DNA of 64,000 bases from the NCBI GenBank assembly GCA_001544595.2, contig FCOH02000007.1, forward strand, positions 1-64,000. The letters run 5' to 3'. The stretch's first letter is position 1. Each line of letters starts with the position of its first letter. Below are positions 16,354-23,731 of the stretch, piece by piece. The notes beneath the pieces were generated by a model. It saw nothing but the letters and a program-made list of their open reading frames with translations. It ran no database searches and had not been told where the DNA came from. This stretch comes from Caballeronia peredens. Lineage in GTDB: Bacteria; Pseudomonadota; Gammaproteobacteria; Burkholderiales; Burkholderiaceae. The position numbers and the translations under genes were made by a program.

Positions 16354-17784
16354 TCACCGGGCGCTGAGCGCCCGCGCCCGTTCGAGCGCCTCGACGATGG
16401 CCGCGACGGTGCGCTCGCGCGCGGCCTCGTCGTTCTGGCGTAGGGCATACGACGGGTGATACGTCGCGACGACGAATTTGTCGCCATACGGCACGACGCG
16501 GCCGAGATGCGCCGAAAGCGTCGCGCGGCGGCCGAAGAGCGCGGCGAGCGCCGTCGCGCCGAGCGTGACGATCACCTGCGCGCCGACATCGCGTAGTTCC
16601 TGTTCGAGCCAGTACGAGCAGGCGTCGACTTCCTGCTGCGCGGGCGTCTTGTGCAGCCGCCGCTTGCCGCGCGGCTCCCATTTGAAATGTTTCACGGCGT
16701 TGGTCAGATAAACCTGCTCGCGCGGCAGGCCTGCACGCCGCATCGCGTCATCCAGCAGTTGGCCCGCCGGGCCCACGAACGGCTCGCCCTTCAGGTCTTC
16801 CTGATCGCCAGGCTGTTCGCCGAGCAGCATGATGCGCGCGTCCGACGGCCCCGCGCCGCCCACCGCCTGCGTCGCGTTGCGCCACAAGTCGCAGCGGCGG
16901 CACGTGTCGAGCGAAGTCGGCGCGTCGCGCTCCGGTTGCGCATCATGCGCTTCGACCTGAACGGCCTTTCCGCCCAATGCGCCGACGCCCGGCGCCTGCG
17001 CAACCCGCCGCGCGCCGCCGCGTGCGGCGCTCACGAGTTGCGGAATCAGCGCGCCTTCGGGCAGGCCTTTCCAGAATCGCACGGGCATGTGCTGTTCGAG
17101 CGCCGTCTCGTTCAGACGCGCGGGATTGAAGATGCTGCGGTAGTAGGTCATCCAGAGGGTTTCGGCGGCATCGTGCGTATCGACGGCATGTTCCGCCGCG
17201 AGCGCGCGGCGGCGCTCGATTTGCAGATGCTCGCCGTCGAACATGGCCGCGCCTTCGGGCGTCGCGATGAGCCATGTCGAGCGCCCCATGCGCGCCGCGA
17301 AATGCTCCGCGCCCCAGGCGAGCACATCGTGATCGGGCTCGTACCACGCGACATATTCCGGCGCGCCGAGCGATGCGTCGCGCTGGCGGAAGCGCACGTA
17401 CGCGATCATGTCATGCTGCGCGCGACGCACTGCCTTCGCCATTTTGTAGAGACGCGCGCCGTCTTCATCGGCCGGCGACGCGACCGACCGGTCGCCCTGC
17501 GTCCAGCGCCAGATCACGCGATAGAGAAAGCTCCAGCGGCGTTCGTCGCGCAAATGCGCGGCGTCCTTCAATAGCGACGCGAGTTCGCGCGATATGCGAA
17601 TGTGCGGCGCGTCGGCCGTCTGCGCCGCTGCCGACGACGCCCGCGACTCCGATGCCGCGAACAAAGCCGGCTCCGCCTGCGCCGTGCGCCAGTCGATCGA
17701 TTCGGGCGCGAAGCCCTGCGCGAGCGCATCGAGCGCGGCGGCGCGCCAGGCGTCGAAATGGTCGTCGATCGTGATGGCGTGCAT
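16354..17784 (-). CDS. udgX: DUF4130-UdgX fusion (uracil-DNA-crosslinking repair protein)
   Basis: A 476-residue fusion. Residues 1 to about 240 match the DUF4130 family of putative DNA repair proteins. Residues about 285-476 are a family-4-like uracil-DNA glycosylase domain of the UdgX class: TCRRCDLW for an Fe-S cluster, motif GEQPGDQED (322-330), the UdgX-specific insertion KRRLH (374-378), a further Cys389 and HPSYAL near the C-terminus. In the studied mycobacterial UdgX, the His of this motif attacks the sugar after uracil removal and leaves the protein covalently attached to DNA; H378 is the equivalent here. The start codon shares one base with the upstream radical SAM stop (TGATG), so the two are translationally coupled and controlled by the upstream LexA box. 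Confidence 0.93.
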   Translation of the reverse strand: MHAITIDDHFDAWRAAALDALAQGFAPESIDWRTAQAEPALFAASESRASSAAAQTADAPHIRISRELASLLKDAAHLRDERRWSFLYRVIWRWTQGDRSVASPADEDGARLYKMAKAVRRAQHDMIAYVRFRQRDASLGAPEYVAWYEPDHDVLAWGAEHFAARMGRSTWLIATPEGAAMFDGEHLQIERRRALAAEHAVDTHDAAETLWMTYYRSIFNPARLNETALEQHMPVRFWKGLPEGALIPQLVSAARGGARRVAQAPGVGALGGKAVQVEAHDAQPERDAPTSLDTCRRCDLWRNATQAVGGAGPSDARIMLLGEQPGDQEDLKGEPFVGPAGQLLDDAMRRAGLPREQVYLTNAVKHFKWEPRGKRRLHKTPAQQEVDACSYWLEQELRDVGAQVIVTLGATALAALFGRRATLSAHLGRVVPYGDKFVVATYHPSYALRQNDEAARERTVAAIVEALERARALSAR

Positions 17785-19004
17785 CAGATGAGCGAGAGTT
17801 GCACCGGACCGGTGGCGAGCGCGCGCCGCAAGTTGTCCGATGGCGCTTCGGCGAGCGGCGGCCGATAGTCGGCCGTGACGACGAACGGTTTCACCTTGTC
17901 CATCGCGCAGCGCAGCCGCACGAGATCCTGATAGCGCACGCGGCGCTCGCGCCGCAACTCGACGATGCGCTTCGCATTGCGCATGCCGATGCCCGGCACA
18001 CGCGCGATCAGGCGCGCGGGCGCAGCATTCAGATCGATCGGAAAACGCTCCCGATGCGCGAGCGCCCACGCGAGTTTCGGATCGACGTCGAGCGGCAGAT
18101 TGCCCGCGTCGCCGAGCAGTTCGGCCGCGCCGAAACCGTAGCCGCGCATCAGAAAGTCGGCCTGATACAGGCGATGTTCGCGCAACAGCGGCGGCGCCTT
18201 GGACGGCACGCCGGACGGACTGTCGGGAATCGGGCTGAACGCCGAATAGTAAACACGCTTCAGTTGATAAGAGCCGTAGAGCGTTTCCGCGGTGCCGAGG
18301 ATAGTGCGGTCGTCGGTTTCATCGGCGCCGACGATCATTTGCGTGCTCTGCCCCGCCGGCGCGAACCGCGGCGCGCGCGGCTCGGCCTCGGATTCCTCGC
18401 GCGCGACGCGGATATTGCCCATCGCCAGCTTGATCGTGCGACCGCTTTTTTCGGGCGCGAGGCGTTCGAGGCTGATTTCAGTCGGCAACTCGATGTTCAC
18501 GCTCAGTCGATCCGCGTAGCGCCCCGCCTGCGCGATCAGGCCCGGGTCGGCGTCGGGAATCGTCTTCAGATGGATGTAACCGCGGAAATGATGCTTCTCG
18601 CGCAGGCTTTTCGCGACCTGGACGAGCTGCTCCATCGTGTAGTTTGACGAACGGATCACGCCAGAACTGAGAAACAGGCCGTCGATGTAATTGCGGCGAT
18701 AAAAGTCCAGCGTGAGGCCGACGACTTCGTCCGGCGTGAAACGCGCTCGCGGCACATTGCTGGAGCGCCGATTGACGCAGTACTGGCAGTCGTAGAGACA
18801 AAAGTTCGTCAGCAGGATCTTGAGCAGCGAGACGCAGCGGCCATCGGGTGTGAAGCTATGGCAGATGCCGGAGCCGGTGCTGGCGCCCAGACCGTCGATG
18901 CCGCGCGATTCGCGTTTGGGCGCCCCGCCGCTCGCGCACGACGCGTCGTACTTGGCTGCGTCCGCGAGAATTTCCAGCTTTTCGGAGAGATCCATCTTGC
19001 ACAT
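17784..19004 (-). CDS. Putative DNA modification/repair radical SAM protein
   Basis: A 406-residue radical SAM enzyme of the family always found beside UdgX and DUF4130. The 4Fe-4S motif is C69-x3-C73-x2-C76 (CLYDCQYC) inside a TIM-barrel region. A helix-hairpin-helix DNA-binding element (RVPGIGMRNAKRIVEL, about 335-350) lies in the C-terminal part. The last five residues, QLSLI, resemble the sliding-clamp-binding pentapeptide QL(S/D)LF. The substrate is unknown; removal or alteration of a DNA lesion is inferred from context. Met1 (19004) and Met4 (18995) are both possible starts. The LexA box ends two bases before Met1 and no Shine-Dalgarno site is seen, so the mRNA may be leaderless. Confidence 0.92.
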   Translation of the reverse strand: MCKMDLSEKLEILADAAKYDASCASGGAPKRESRGIDGLGASTGSGICHSFTPDGRCVSLLKILLTNFCLYDCQYCVNRRSSNVPRARFTPDEVVGLTLDFYRRNYIDGLFLSSGVIRSSNYTMEQLVQVAKSLREKHHFRGYIHLKTIPDADPGLIAQAGRYADRLSVNIELPTEISLERLAPEKSGRTIKLAMGNIRVAREESEAEPRAPRFAPAGQSTQMIVGADETDDRTILGTAETLYGSYQLKRVYYSAFSPIPDSPSGVPSKAPPLLREHRLYQADFLMRGYGFGAAELLGDAGNLPLDVDPKLAWALAHRERFPIDLNAAPARLIARVPGIGMRNAKRIVELRRERRVRYQDLVRLRCAMDKVKPFVVTADYRPPLAEAPSDNLRRALATGPVQLSLI

Positions 19005-19006
19005 AC

Positions 19007-19026
19007 TACTGTATTTTTATACAGTA
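19007..19026 (-). promoter_or_regulatory. LexA (SOS) box
   Basis: TACTGTATTTTTATACAGTA is a complete 20-bp match to the proteobacterial SOS box (CTGT-N8-ACAG with TA at each end). It sits immediately upstream of the radical SAM gene. A TTGAGA about 18 bp from TAGTAT on the minus strand could be the promoter, with the LexA box lying between and over these elements. Control of the radical SAM-UdgX operon by LexA is therefore very likely. Confidence 0.93.
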
Positions 19027-19140
19027 TCTCAAGTGTTTAAGGGGTTCAGGTTGCGCTGACGCTCTTCGAGCCAGCACGTTTGCCTAGACCATGCGCACGC
19101 ATCGCGCCTGCTCGAAACCCGCTCACTTTCCGGAGCCTCC

Positions 19141-19362
19141 ATGCGATTCGACTACAAGACGTTCCATATCGACTGCACCGCGCGCCACGACGAAGACGGA
19201 AGCTTCTACGCACACGCCCGGATCACGCGCGCCGCCGAGGCGCCCACGGCGCATGTGGAAAGTTTCGAATCAGGCGAACTCGACGCCTTCTCCACCGAAT
19301 CGGACGCCGTGCACTGCGCACGCGCATGGGCTATCGAATGGTGCGATGAAGTCACGGCGTGA
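19141..19362 (+). CDS. Small hypothetical protein
   Basis: A 73-residue acidic, soluble protein (MRFDYKTFHIDCTARHDEDG...) with no signal peptide or membrane helix. It contains a beta-rich start and an Ala/Glu-rich centre and ends WAIEWCDEVTA. CGGAG lies eight bases before the ATG, supporting translation. It resembles small Burkholderiaceae proteins of unknown function. It is divergent from the SOS operon but separated from it by about 115 bp, so joint control is possible but unproven. Confidence 0.6.
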   Translation: MRFDYKTFHIDCTARHDEDGSFYAHARITRAAEAPTAHVESFESGELDAFSTESDAVHCARAWAIEWCDEVTA

Positions 19363-19535
19363 CTCTCGTCCTTTGGTTTCGTTTTTTTGTTGTTTCGGTT
19401 TCGAGGTTTCGTCCGTATCTCCCGAACCGCGCCCTGACGCCCGCGCGGCATGACGATTGCGCAATGTAAGGCGCGAAGCCGCTGCGTCGAGCGAAGCGGC
19501 GCGCAGCGAAAATCATCAATCAACGGGAGGACGTC

Positions 19536-19835
19536 ATGAAAAATGCAAAGAGAAATCTGCTGGTATCCGCAATGATCCTGGGCCTGTCCGGCGCGGCGTT
19601 CGCGCAGGGTGCGGGCGGAGGCGGAGGCGGTGGATCGGCAGGCGGCAACGGCGCCGGCCAGGGCGGGACGGGTATGAGCACACCGAATAGCAATGGCGTC
19701 ACCGGCTCTACTTCGGGGGCGTCCGGGGCGAACACCATGGGCTCGCCGCAAAGCTCGGGCAGCAAGATGCACAAGCAGAAAAAGAGCAGTTCGGATTCGG
19801 GTACGTCGAGCGGTGGCGCTGCCAAGTCGTACTAA
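19536..19835 (+). CDS. Small exported Gly/Ser-rich protein
   Basis: A 99-residue protein with a clean signal peptide (MKNAKRNLLVSAMILGLSGAAFA, cleavage after AFA near residue 23). The mature part is almost entirely Gly, Ser, Thr and Asn, with a short Lys-rich HKQKKS patch near the C-terminus. No domain is recognised. GGGAGG precedes the ATG. It is probably an intrinsically disordered periplasmic or secreted protein. Confidence 0.7.
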   Translation: MKNAKRNLLVSAMILGLSGAAFAQGAGGGGGGGSAGGNGAGQGGTGMSTPNSNGVTGSTSGASGANTMGSPQSSGSKMHKQKKSSSDSGTSSGGAAKSY

Positions 19836-20251
19836 GCGCTGCCTGGCATTGTGAACATGCGCCCGAACCGGTTCACGGTCCGGGCCGCTTCGACTTCCCA
19901 CGAGTCATCCGTTCGTCGTGCTGCGGCGAAAATAATCAGGCCGTTTAATCAGGCCGTTAATTGTGGTGTTCAGTCGCCACGATTAATCATCCCCGCCAAA
20001 GTATCCCTACTAAGCATCCCTACTACATAGGGATTTCACGCCGTCCGCCATCTCCGTAACCTAGCTTTCGAGCGCCTTCCGTCGCGCCCGGCTTGCCTTC
20101 CATTGTCAGCCGGGCGATATCGCGTTTCGGCTTGCGCGGCCGCTTGCGTCATCGCGTCCGCACGCGCTCGATCTCATCATCGACCTGGCTGCAAGGAGTC
20201 CGAGAATCGCGTTTCCCGGCTGCTTGTGCATTCGTTTCAAGGAGCTGGAAT
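19836..20251. other. Non-coding region upstream of the small periplasmic protein gene
   Basis: About 415 bases with no convincing gene. It contains the ATCCCTA repeat cluster described separately. Otherwise only scattered AT-rich patches are seen. Confidence 0.6.
20003..20034. promoter_or_regulatory. ATCCCTA direct and inverted repeats
   Basis: ATCCCTACTA occurs at 20003 and again at 20016. The second copy forms a perfect inverted repeat with TAGGGAT: ATCCCTA-CTACA-TAGGGAT (20016-20034). Three half-sites within 32 bp, about 220 bp upstream of the next gene, look like a regulator-binding array. The regulator is unknown. Confidence 0.45.
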
Positions 20252-20560
20252 ATGAAACCCAAAATCAACCCGAAACTCATCGCCATGATGGCTGGTTGCG
20301 CGATCGTCGCCAATGTCGCTGTCATCGGGTCCGCGCACGCCCAAAGCATGCCCGCCGACGCGCAGCAACTCGTCCAGACCATGCGTCCGATGTACTTCTC
20401 GCAAGCCACGCCCGAGCAATCGCAAGCCGCCGCGACACCCACGCAGCACGCCGACGACACCGCTTACGGCGGCATGGCGGCCGGCGCCACCGCATCCGCG
20501 AGCGGCCGCCGTCAGGGATGCACCGACGCGCCGCGCTGCGACATCTTCTTCGGCCAGTAA
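20252..20560 (+). CDS. Small periplasmic protein of unknown function
   Basis: A 102-residue protein with a signal peptide (MKPKINPKLIAMMAGCAIVANVAVIGSAHA, about 30 residues). The mature region is rich in Ala, Gln and Thr and contains two C-terminal cysteines (GCTDAPRCDIFFGQ) that may form a disulfide. AAGGAG is well placed before this ATG. No domain is recognised. It ends against a strong hairpin shared with the oppositely oriented epimerase gene. Confidence 0.65.
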   Translation: MKPKINPKLIAMMAGCAIVANVAVIGSAHAQSMPADAQQLVQTMRPMYFSQATPEQSQAAATPTQHADDTAYGGMAAGATASASGRRQGCTDAPRCDIFFGQ

Positions 20561-20571
20561 GGCGAAAGCCC

Positions 20572-20607
20572 CGCGTCGCGAATGCGCTCATCCGCGTTCG
20601 CGACGCG
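20572..20607. terminator. Bidirectional terminator hairpin
   Basis: A perfect 11-bp stem (CGCGTCGCGAA with TTCGCGACGCG) and a 14-base loop lie between a rightward gene ending at 20560 and a leftward gene ending at 20608. Confidence 0.55.
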
Positions 20608-21540
20608 CTATGTCATGCGAGTCGTCCACGCGAACGTCGCGCTGACCGACTCGCCCGGTTGCAGCACCGCGCCGCCCTTCAACGCGTGCGCGACATCCAG
20701 ATTGACCCAGTCCGCCACATTGCTCACCGGCTCCACGCAAAGCAATTCCGGATGCGATGCCGGCGCGTACACCACCATGTGATCGAAGGGCGCGTCCGCG
20801 GCGAGCGTGATCGCGCGATTTTCATCGGGCCAGGCGATCGTCGCCGTGCGCGACCAGCCGGCGAAGTTGTTGTCGAGATCGAAGGCATCGGCGCACAGGC
20901 CTTCAGGCGATGCCATCGCATCGACGCAAGGATGCGGACCCGCATGCGTCGGCAGCAGATCAGGCGTGCTGTGCCACATCGCGGCGACGCGCGCATGAAT
21001 GCGTGTATTACGCGTGCGCGGATAGTAAGGATGATGTCCCATGCCGAACGGCATCGGCCGATCGGACAGGTTGCGCGCCGAGAGCGTGACCGTTAGCGTA
21101 TTGGCATCGAGTTCGATGTCCTGCGTGGCCTCGTACGAGAACGGCCAGTGATGCGCCGCTGCGCGCGAAGGCTCGTGCAGGAGATGCATGCGCGCACGCC
21201 AGTCCCCCGACTGTTCAACATGCCACGGCAGGCGCCACGCATTGCCGTGCAGCGCATGCGCGAAAGCGTTGCCATCGCCGGAAAGGTCGATGAGCGCGCC
21301 GTCGAACATGAAGCGCGCATCGCGGATGCGATTGCAATACGGCAGCAGCGGAAAGCTCGCCATGCCGAGCGGATCGCGCGCGGCGAGCGCAGCGGGCGTC
21401 GCGGGGCGCAGCCAGTCGATCACGCGGCCGTCGCGCGTTTCGTCGAAAGCCGCAATGGCTCCGCCGACATGCGGCGCAAGCAGTACGCGCCGGGCGCCGT
21501 GACGCAGCTCGACGAGCGTATCGGAAGAAGTGGCGCTCAA
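20608..21540 (-). CDS. Aldose 1-epimerase family protein
   Basis: A 310-residue galactose-mutarotase-like beta-sandwich protein. Family features include NRIRDARFMFDG near residue 70, LHGNAWRLPW with the active-site His near 97, GMGHHPYYP near 168-176, and the Glu of LCVEPVSNVADWVNL near the C-terminus. It would interconvert sugar anomers. The best start is a TTG at 21540 that overlaps the stop codon of the upstream dioxygenase gene (TTGA), giving tight coupling. Together with the dioxygenase and the divergent LacI/ABC genes, it suggests one sugar-utilisation locus. It is only distantly related to the second epimerase at 40148. Confidence 0.85.
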   Translation of the reverse strand: MSATSSDTLVELRHGARRVLLAPHVGGAIAAFDETRDGRVIDWLRPATPAALAARDPLGMASFPLLPYCNRIRDARFMFDGALIDLSGDGNAFAHALHGNAWRLPWHVEQSGDWRARMHLLHEPSRAAAHHWPFSYEATQDIELDANTLTVTLSARNLSDRPMPFGMGHHPYYPRTRNTRIHARVAAMWHSTPDLLPTHAGPHPCVDAMASPEGLCADAFDLDNNFAGWSRTATIAWPDENRAITLAADAPFDHMVVYAPASHPELLCVEPVSNVADWVNLDVAHALKGGAVLQPGESVSATFAWTTRMT

Positions 21541-22337
21541 TATGCGAATTGCCGGTAGTTTTCGTCGAAAGTGCGCGCCGTCTTCTCGACCAGTGGATTG
21601 AAGCGCAGCAGACGCCGCGCACGCGCCGGCAGTCCGGCGAGCACGCCGCGCGGCACGTCGATATGCACTTCGGGCCGAAAGTACCACGCGCGGCTGTAGC
21701 CGATCACGACCATCGGCCGCGGCTCGCCGCTCAGATTCGGCGTGCCGCGATGCAGGCCGCGCACGTCGCGGATCATCACGTCGCCGAGGCGCATCGGTAC
21801 GCGCTCTGCCTCGAAACGCCTTGCTTCGAGGCCCGTGAACGCATCGTCGCGCGACATGCGGTGCGTGCCGCGTGTCGTTTCGAGCGGACCGTTGCGGTCA
21901 TCGACATCGACGAGCGGAAAATTCACCGCAAGCTGGAAGGAAGGCGTTTCGGGCGCGTCGTCGAACAGCGGCGGCGTGTCGCGATGCCAGTCCTGATATT
22001 CCGAACCGAGCACGGGCGTGTCGGTGGCGAGCTGACACATCACCGGATCGCGCCCGGCCACGCGCTCGACAATGCCTACGATGTCGTCATCGCAAAAAAT
22101 CGACGGGTCCGCGAAAGGGCCTTCAAACGGCAGCGTGACGTAATAGCGGCCCGGTCCGCGATTGCCGTTCGCGCCGGCTTCGCGCGCGCCTTGCACATGC
22201 GGTTGCAAAAGCGGCGCAAACGCCGCCCGCCAGGCGTCGAGCATTGCGCGCGGAAAATGATCGCGCAGCATGACGAAGCCATCCCGTTCGAACGCCCCGG
22301 CGAGCGCGTCCCGCGTGCTCTCGTCGTACTTGCCCAT
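21537..22337 (-). CDS. Phytanoyl-CoA dioxygenase (PhyH) family Fe(II)/2-oxoglutarate oxygenase
   Basis: A 266-residue cupin-fold dioxygenase. The iron ligands H118-x-D120 (DWHRDTPP) and distal H196 (LHRGTPNL), plus 2-oxoglutarate-binding Arg207, are all present, so it should be active. Its substrate is not phytanoyl-CoA by necessity: position beside a sugar epimerase, LacI regulator and sugar ABC transporter points to a sugar or sugar-derived compound. GAGGAGAGG precedes the ATG at 22337. A LacI-type operator overlaps its likely -35 box (TTGACG). Confidence 0.88.
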   Translation of the reverse strand: MGKYDESTRDALAGAFERDGFVMLRDHFPRAMLDAWRAAFAPLLQPHVQGAREAGANGNRGPGRYYVTLPFEGPFADPSIFCDDDIVGIVERVAGRDPVMCQLATDTPVLGSEYQDWHRDTPPLFDDAPETPSFQLAVNFPLVDVDDRNGPLETTRGTHRMSRDDAFTGLEARRFEAERVPMRLGDVMIRDVRGLHRGTPNLSGEPRPMVVIGYSRAWYFRPEVHIDVPRGVLAGLPARARRLLRFNPLVEKTARTFDENYRQFAY

Positions 22338-22395
22338 GCGCCTCTCCTCGTTGCCGGTTCGTCGCGAAAAGAATCGCATGCGCGTAATCTGTTCG

Positions 22396-22408
22396 TCAAT
22401 ATTATTAG
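22396..22408 (-). promoter_or_regulatory. LacI-type operator 1 (dioxygenase/epimerase promoter)
   Basis: On the minus strand this reads CTAATAATATTGA, matching 12 of the 13 bases of the site before the ABC transporter genes up to its last base pair. It abuts or overlaps a TTGACG -35 box for the dioxygenase gene. Confidence 0.55.
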
Positions 22409-22473
22409 TAATAACGAGTGAAAACCCTGAGCGAACATTGCCACTTAACGCGTGCTTTTCGCTGCATTTATCA

Positions 22474-22483
22474 CTAATATTAG
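22474..22483 (+). promoter_or_regulatory. LacI-type operator 2 (regulator gene promoter)
   Basis: The palindrome CTAATATTAG lies 24 bp before the LacI-family start codon. It is the same half-site as operators 1 and 3 without the central base, consistent with autoregulation. Confidence 0.5.
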
Positions 22484-22507
22484 CTTCAAGCATTCCACGC
22501 CAGCACG

Positions 22508-23599
22508 ATGAAAAAAACCACGCAACGCCGTCCGACGATGACCGACATCGCGAAACTCACTGGAGTTTCGCAATCGACGGTGTCGCTCGTGCTGAACAAC
22601 GCAAGCGGCGCGAAGTTCTCCGACAGCACACGCGACAAAGTGCTGCGCGCCGCGCAGGAACTGGGCTATCGCATGACGCCGCGCGAGTCGGTCCCGGCAT
22701 TCGAGACCGAGAGCGAGCGCAATCTGATCGTCTATCTCGCCGATGAAATCTCGACGAGCCCGCATCCCGTCGTGAGCATCGACGGCGCGCGCGACGCCGC
22801 GTTCGCCAACGGCCGCATGCTCGCGGTCTATTCGACGCACGGCAACGCGGAAATCGAAGCCCGCGTGCTCGACGCGACGCTCGGCAACCCGAACGTGCTC
22901 GGCGTGATCTACGCGACCGTCTACACGCGCCGCGTCACGCTGCCCGACGCGCTCGCCCGCGTGCCGACCGTGCTGCTGAACTGCTATGCGAACGAGGCGA
23001 ACGTGTCGTCGGTCGTGCCGGCCGAGGTCGCGGGCGGACATACGGCGACGGATCATCTGCTCGCGGCGGGCCACAAGCGCATCGGTTACATCAACGGCGA
23101 GCCCTGGCAAGACGCCGCGCGCGACCGGCTTAAGGGCTATCGCACGGCGCTCGCCACCGCCGATCTGCCGTTCGCGCCGGAACTCGTGCGCGAAGGCGAC
23201 TGGAGCCCCGACACCGGCTTCGAGCAGACGCTTGCGCTGATGCGCGAGCCGAATCCGCCGACGGCCATCTTCTGCGCAAACGACCTGATGGCGCTCGGCG
23301 CGATCGAGGCGCTGAAGCAACTCGGGCTGCGCGTGCCGGACGACGTCTCCGTGCTCGGCTACGACGATCAGGAAATCGCGCGGCATACGCATCCGCCGCT
23401 CTCGACCGTCGTTCTGCCGAACTATGAACTCGGGCGCTGGGCCGTCGAAACGCTTTTGCAGGAAGAACAGAACCGCGCGGCGGGCGCGCCCGTGCGTCGC
23501 CGCACCGTCAAGCTCGACGGACCGCTGATCGAACGCGGCTCGGTCAGGGCAATGACCGAAGCGAACCAGTTGCTGACGACTAATAATATTAGCGATTGA
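22508..23599 (+). CDS. LacI-family transcriptional regulator
   Basis: A 363-residue repressor. The helix-turn-helix is at about 11-32 (TMTDIAKLTGVSQSTVSLVLN), followed by the hinge helix and a periplasmic-binding-protein-like effector domain (about 72-345) with the family signature AIFCANDLMALGAIEAL and VSVLGYDDQEIARHTHPPLSTV. The effector is probably a sugar carried by the adjacent ABC transporter. It is divergent from the dioxygenase/epimerase operon and precedes ytfQ. Related palindromes lie upstream of all three transcription units. Confidence 0.93.
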   Translation: MKKTTQRRPTMTDIAKLTGVSQSTVSLVLNNASGAKFSDSTRDKVLRAAQELGYRMTPRESVPAFETESERNLIVYLADEISTSPHPVVSIDGARDAAFANGRMLAVYSTHGNAEIEARVLDATLGNPNVLGVIYATVYTRRVTLPDALARVPTVLLNCYANEANVSSVVPAEVAGGHTATDHLLAAGHKRIGYINGEPWQDAARDRLKGYRTALATADLPFAPELVREGDWSPDTGFEQTLALMREPNPPTAIFCANDLMALGAIEALKQLGLRVPDDVSVLGYDDQEIARHTHPPLSTVVLPNYELGRWAVETLLQEEQNRAAGAPVRRRTVKLDGPLIERGSVRAMTEANQLLTTNNISD

Positions 23600-23625
23600 C
23601 CATTAATAAAACGCGATGAAATAAT
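23580..23625 (+). promoter_or_regulatory. LacI-type operator 3 and promoter of the sugar ABC operon
   Basis: The 13-bp palindrome CTAATAATATTAG (23580-23592) overlaps the last codons of the LacI gene. Four bases later come TTGACC (23596-23601) and, 18 bp on, AATAAT (23620-23625), a plausible promoter for the transporter genes. Confidence 0.6.
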
Positions 23626-23731
23626 CGTCGCGATGGCAGGACGCTGGACCGAACACTCTCGCAGCAGGCAGACCGGGCAATACAAGCATCGGCACTACTA
23701 GAAAAAGGCAAACCATCCTATGGAGGAAGAC

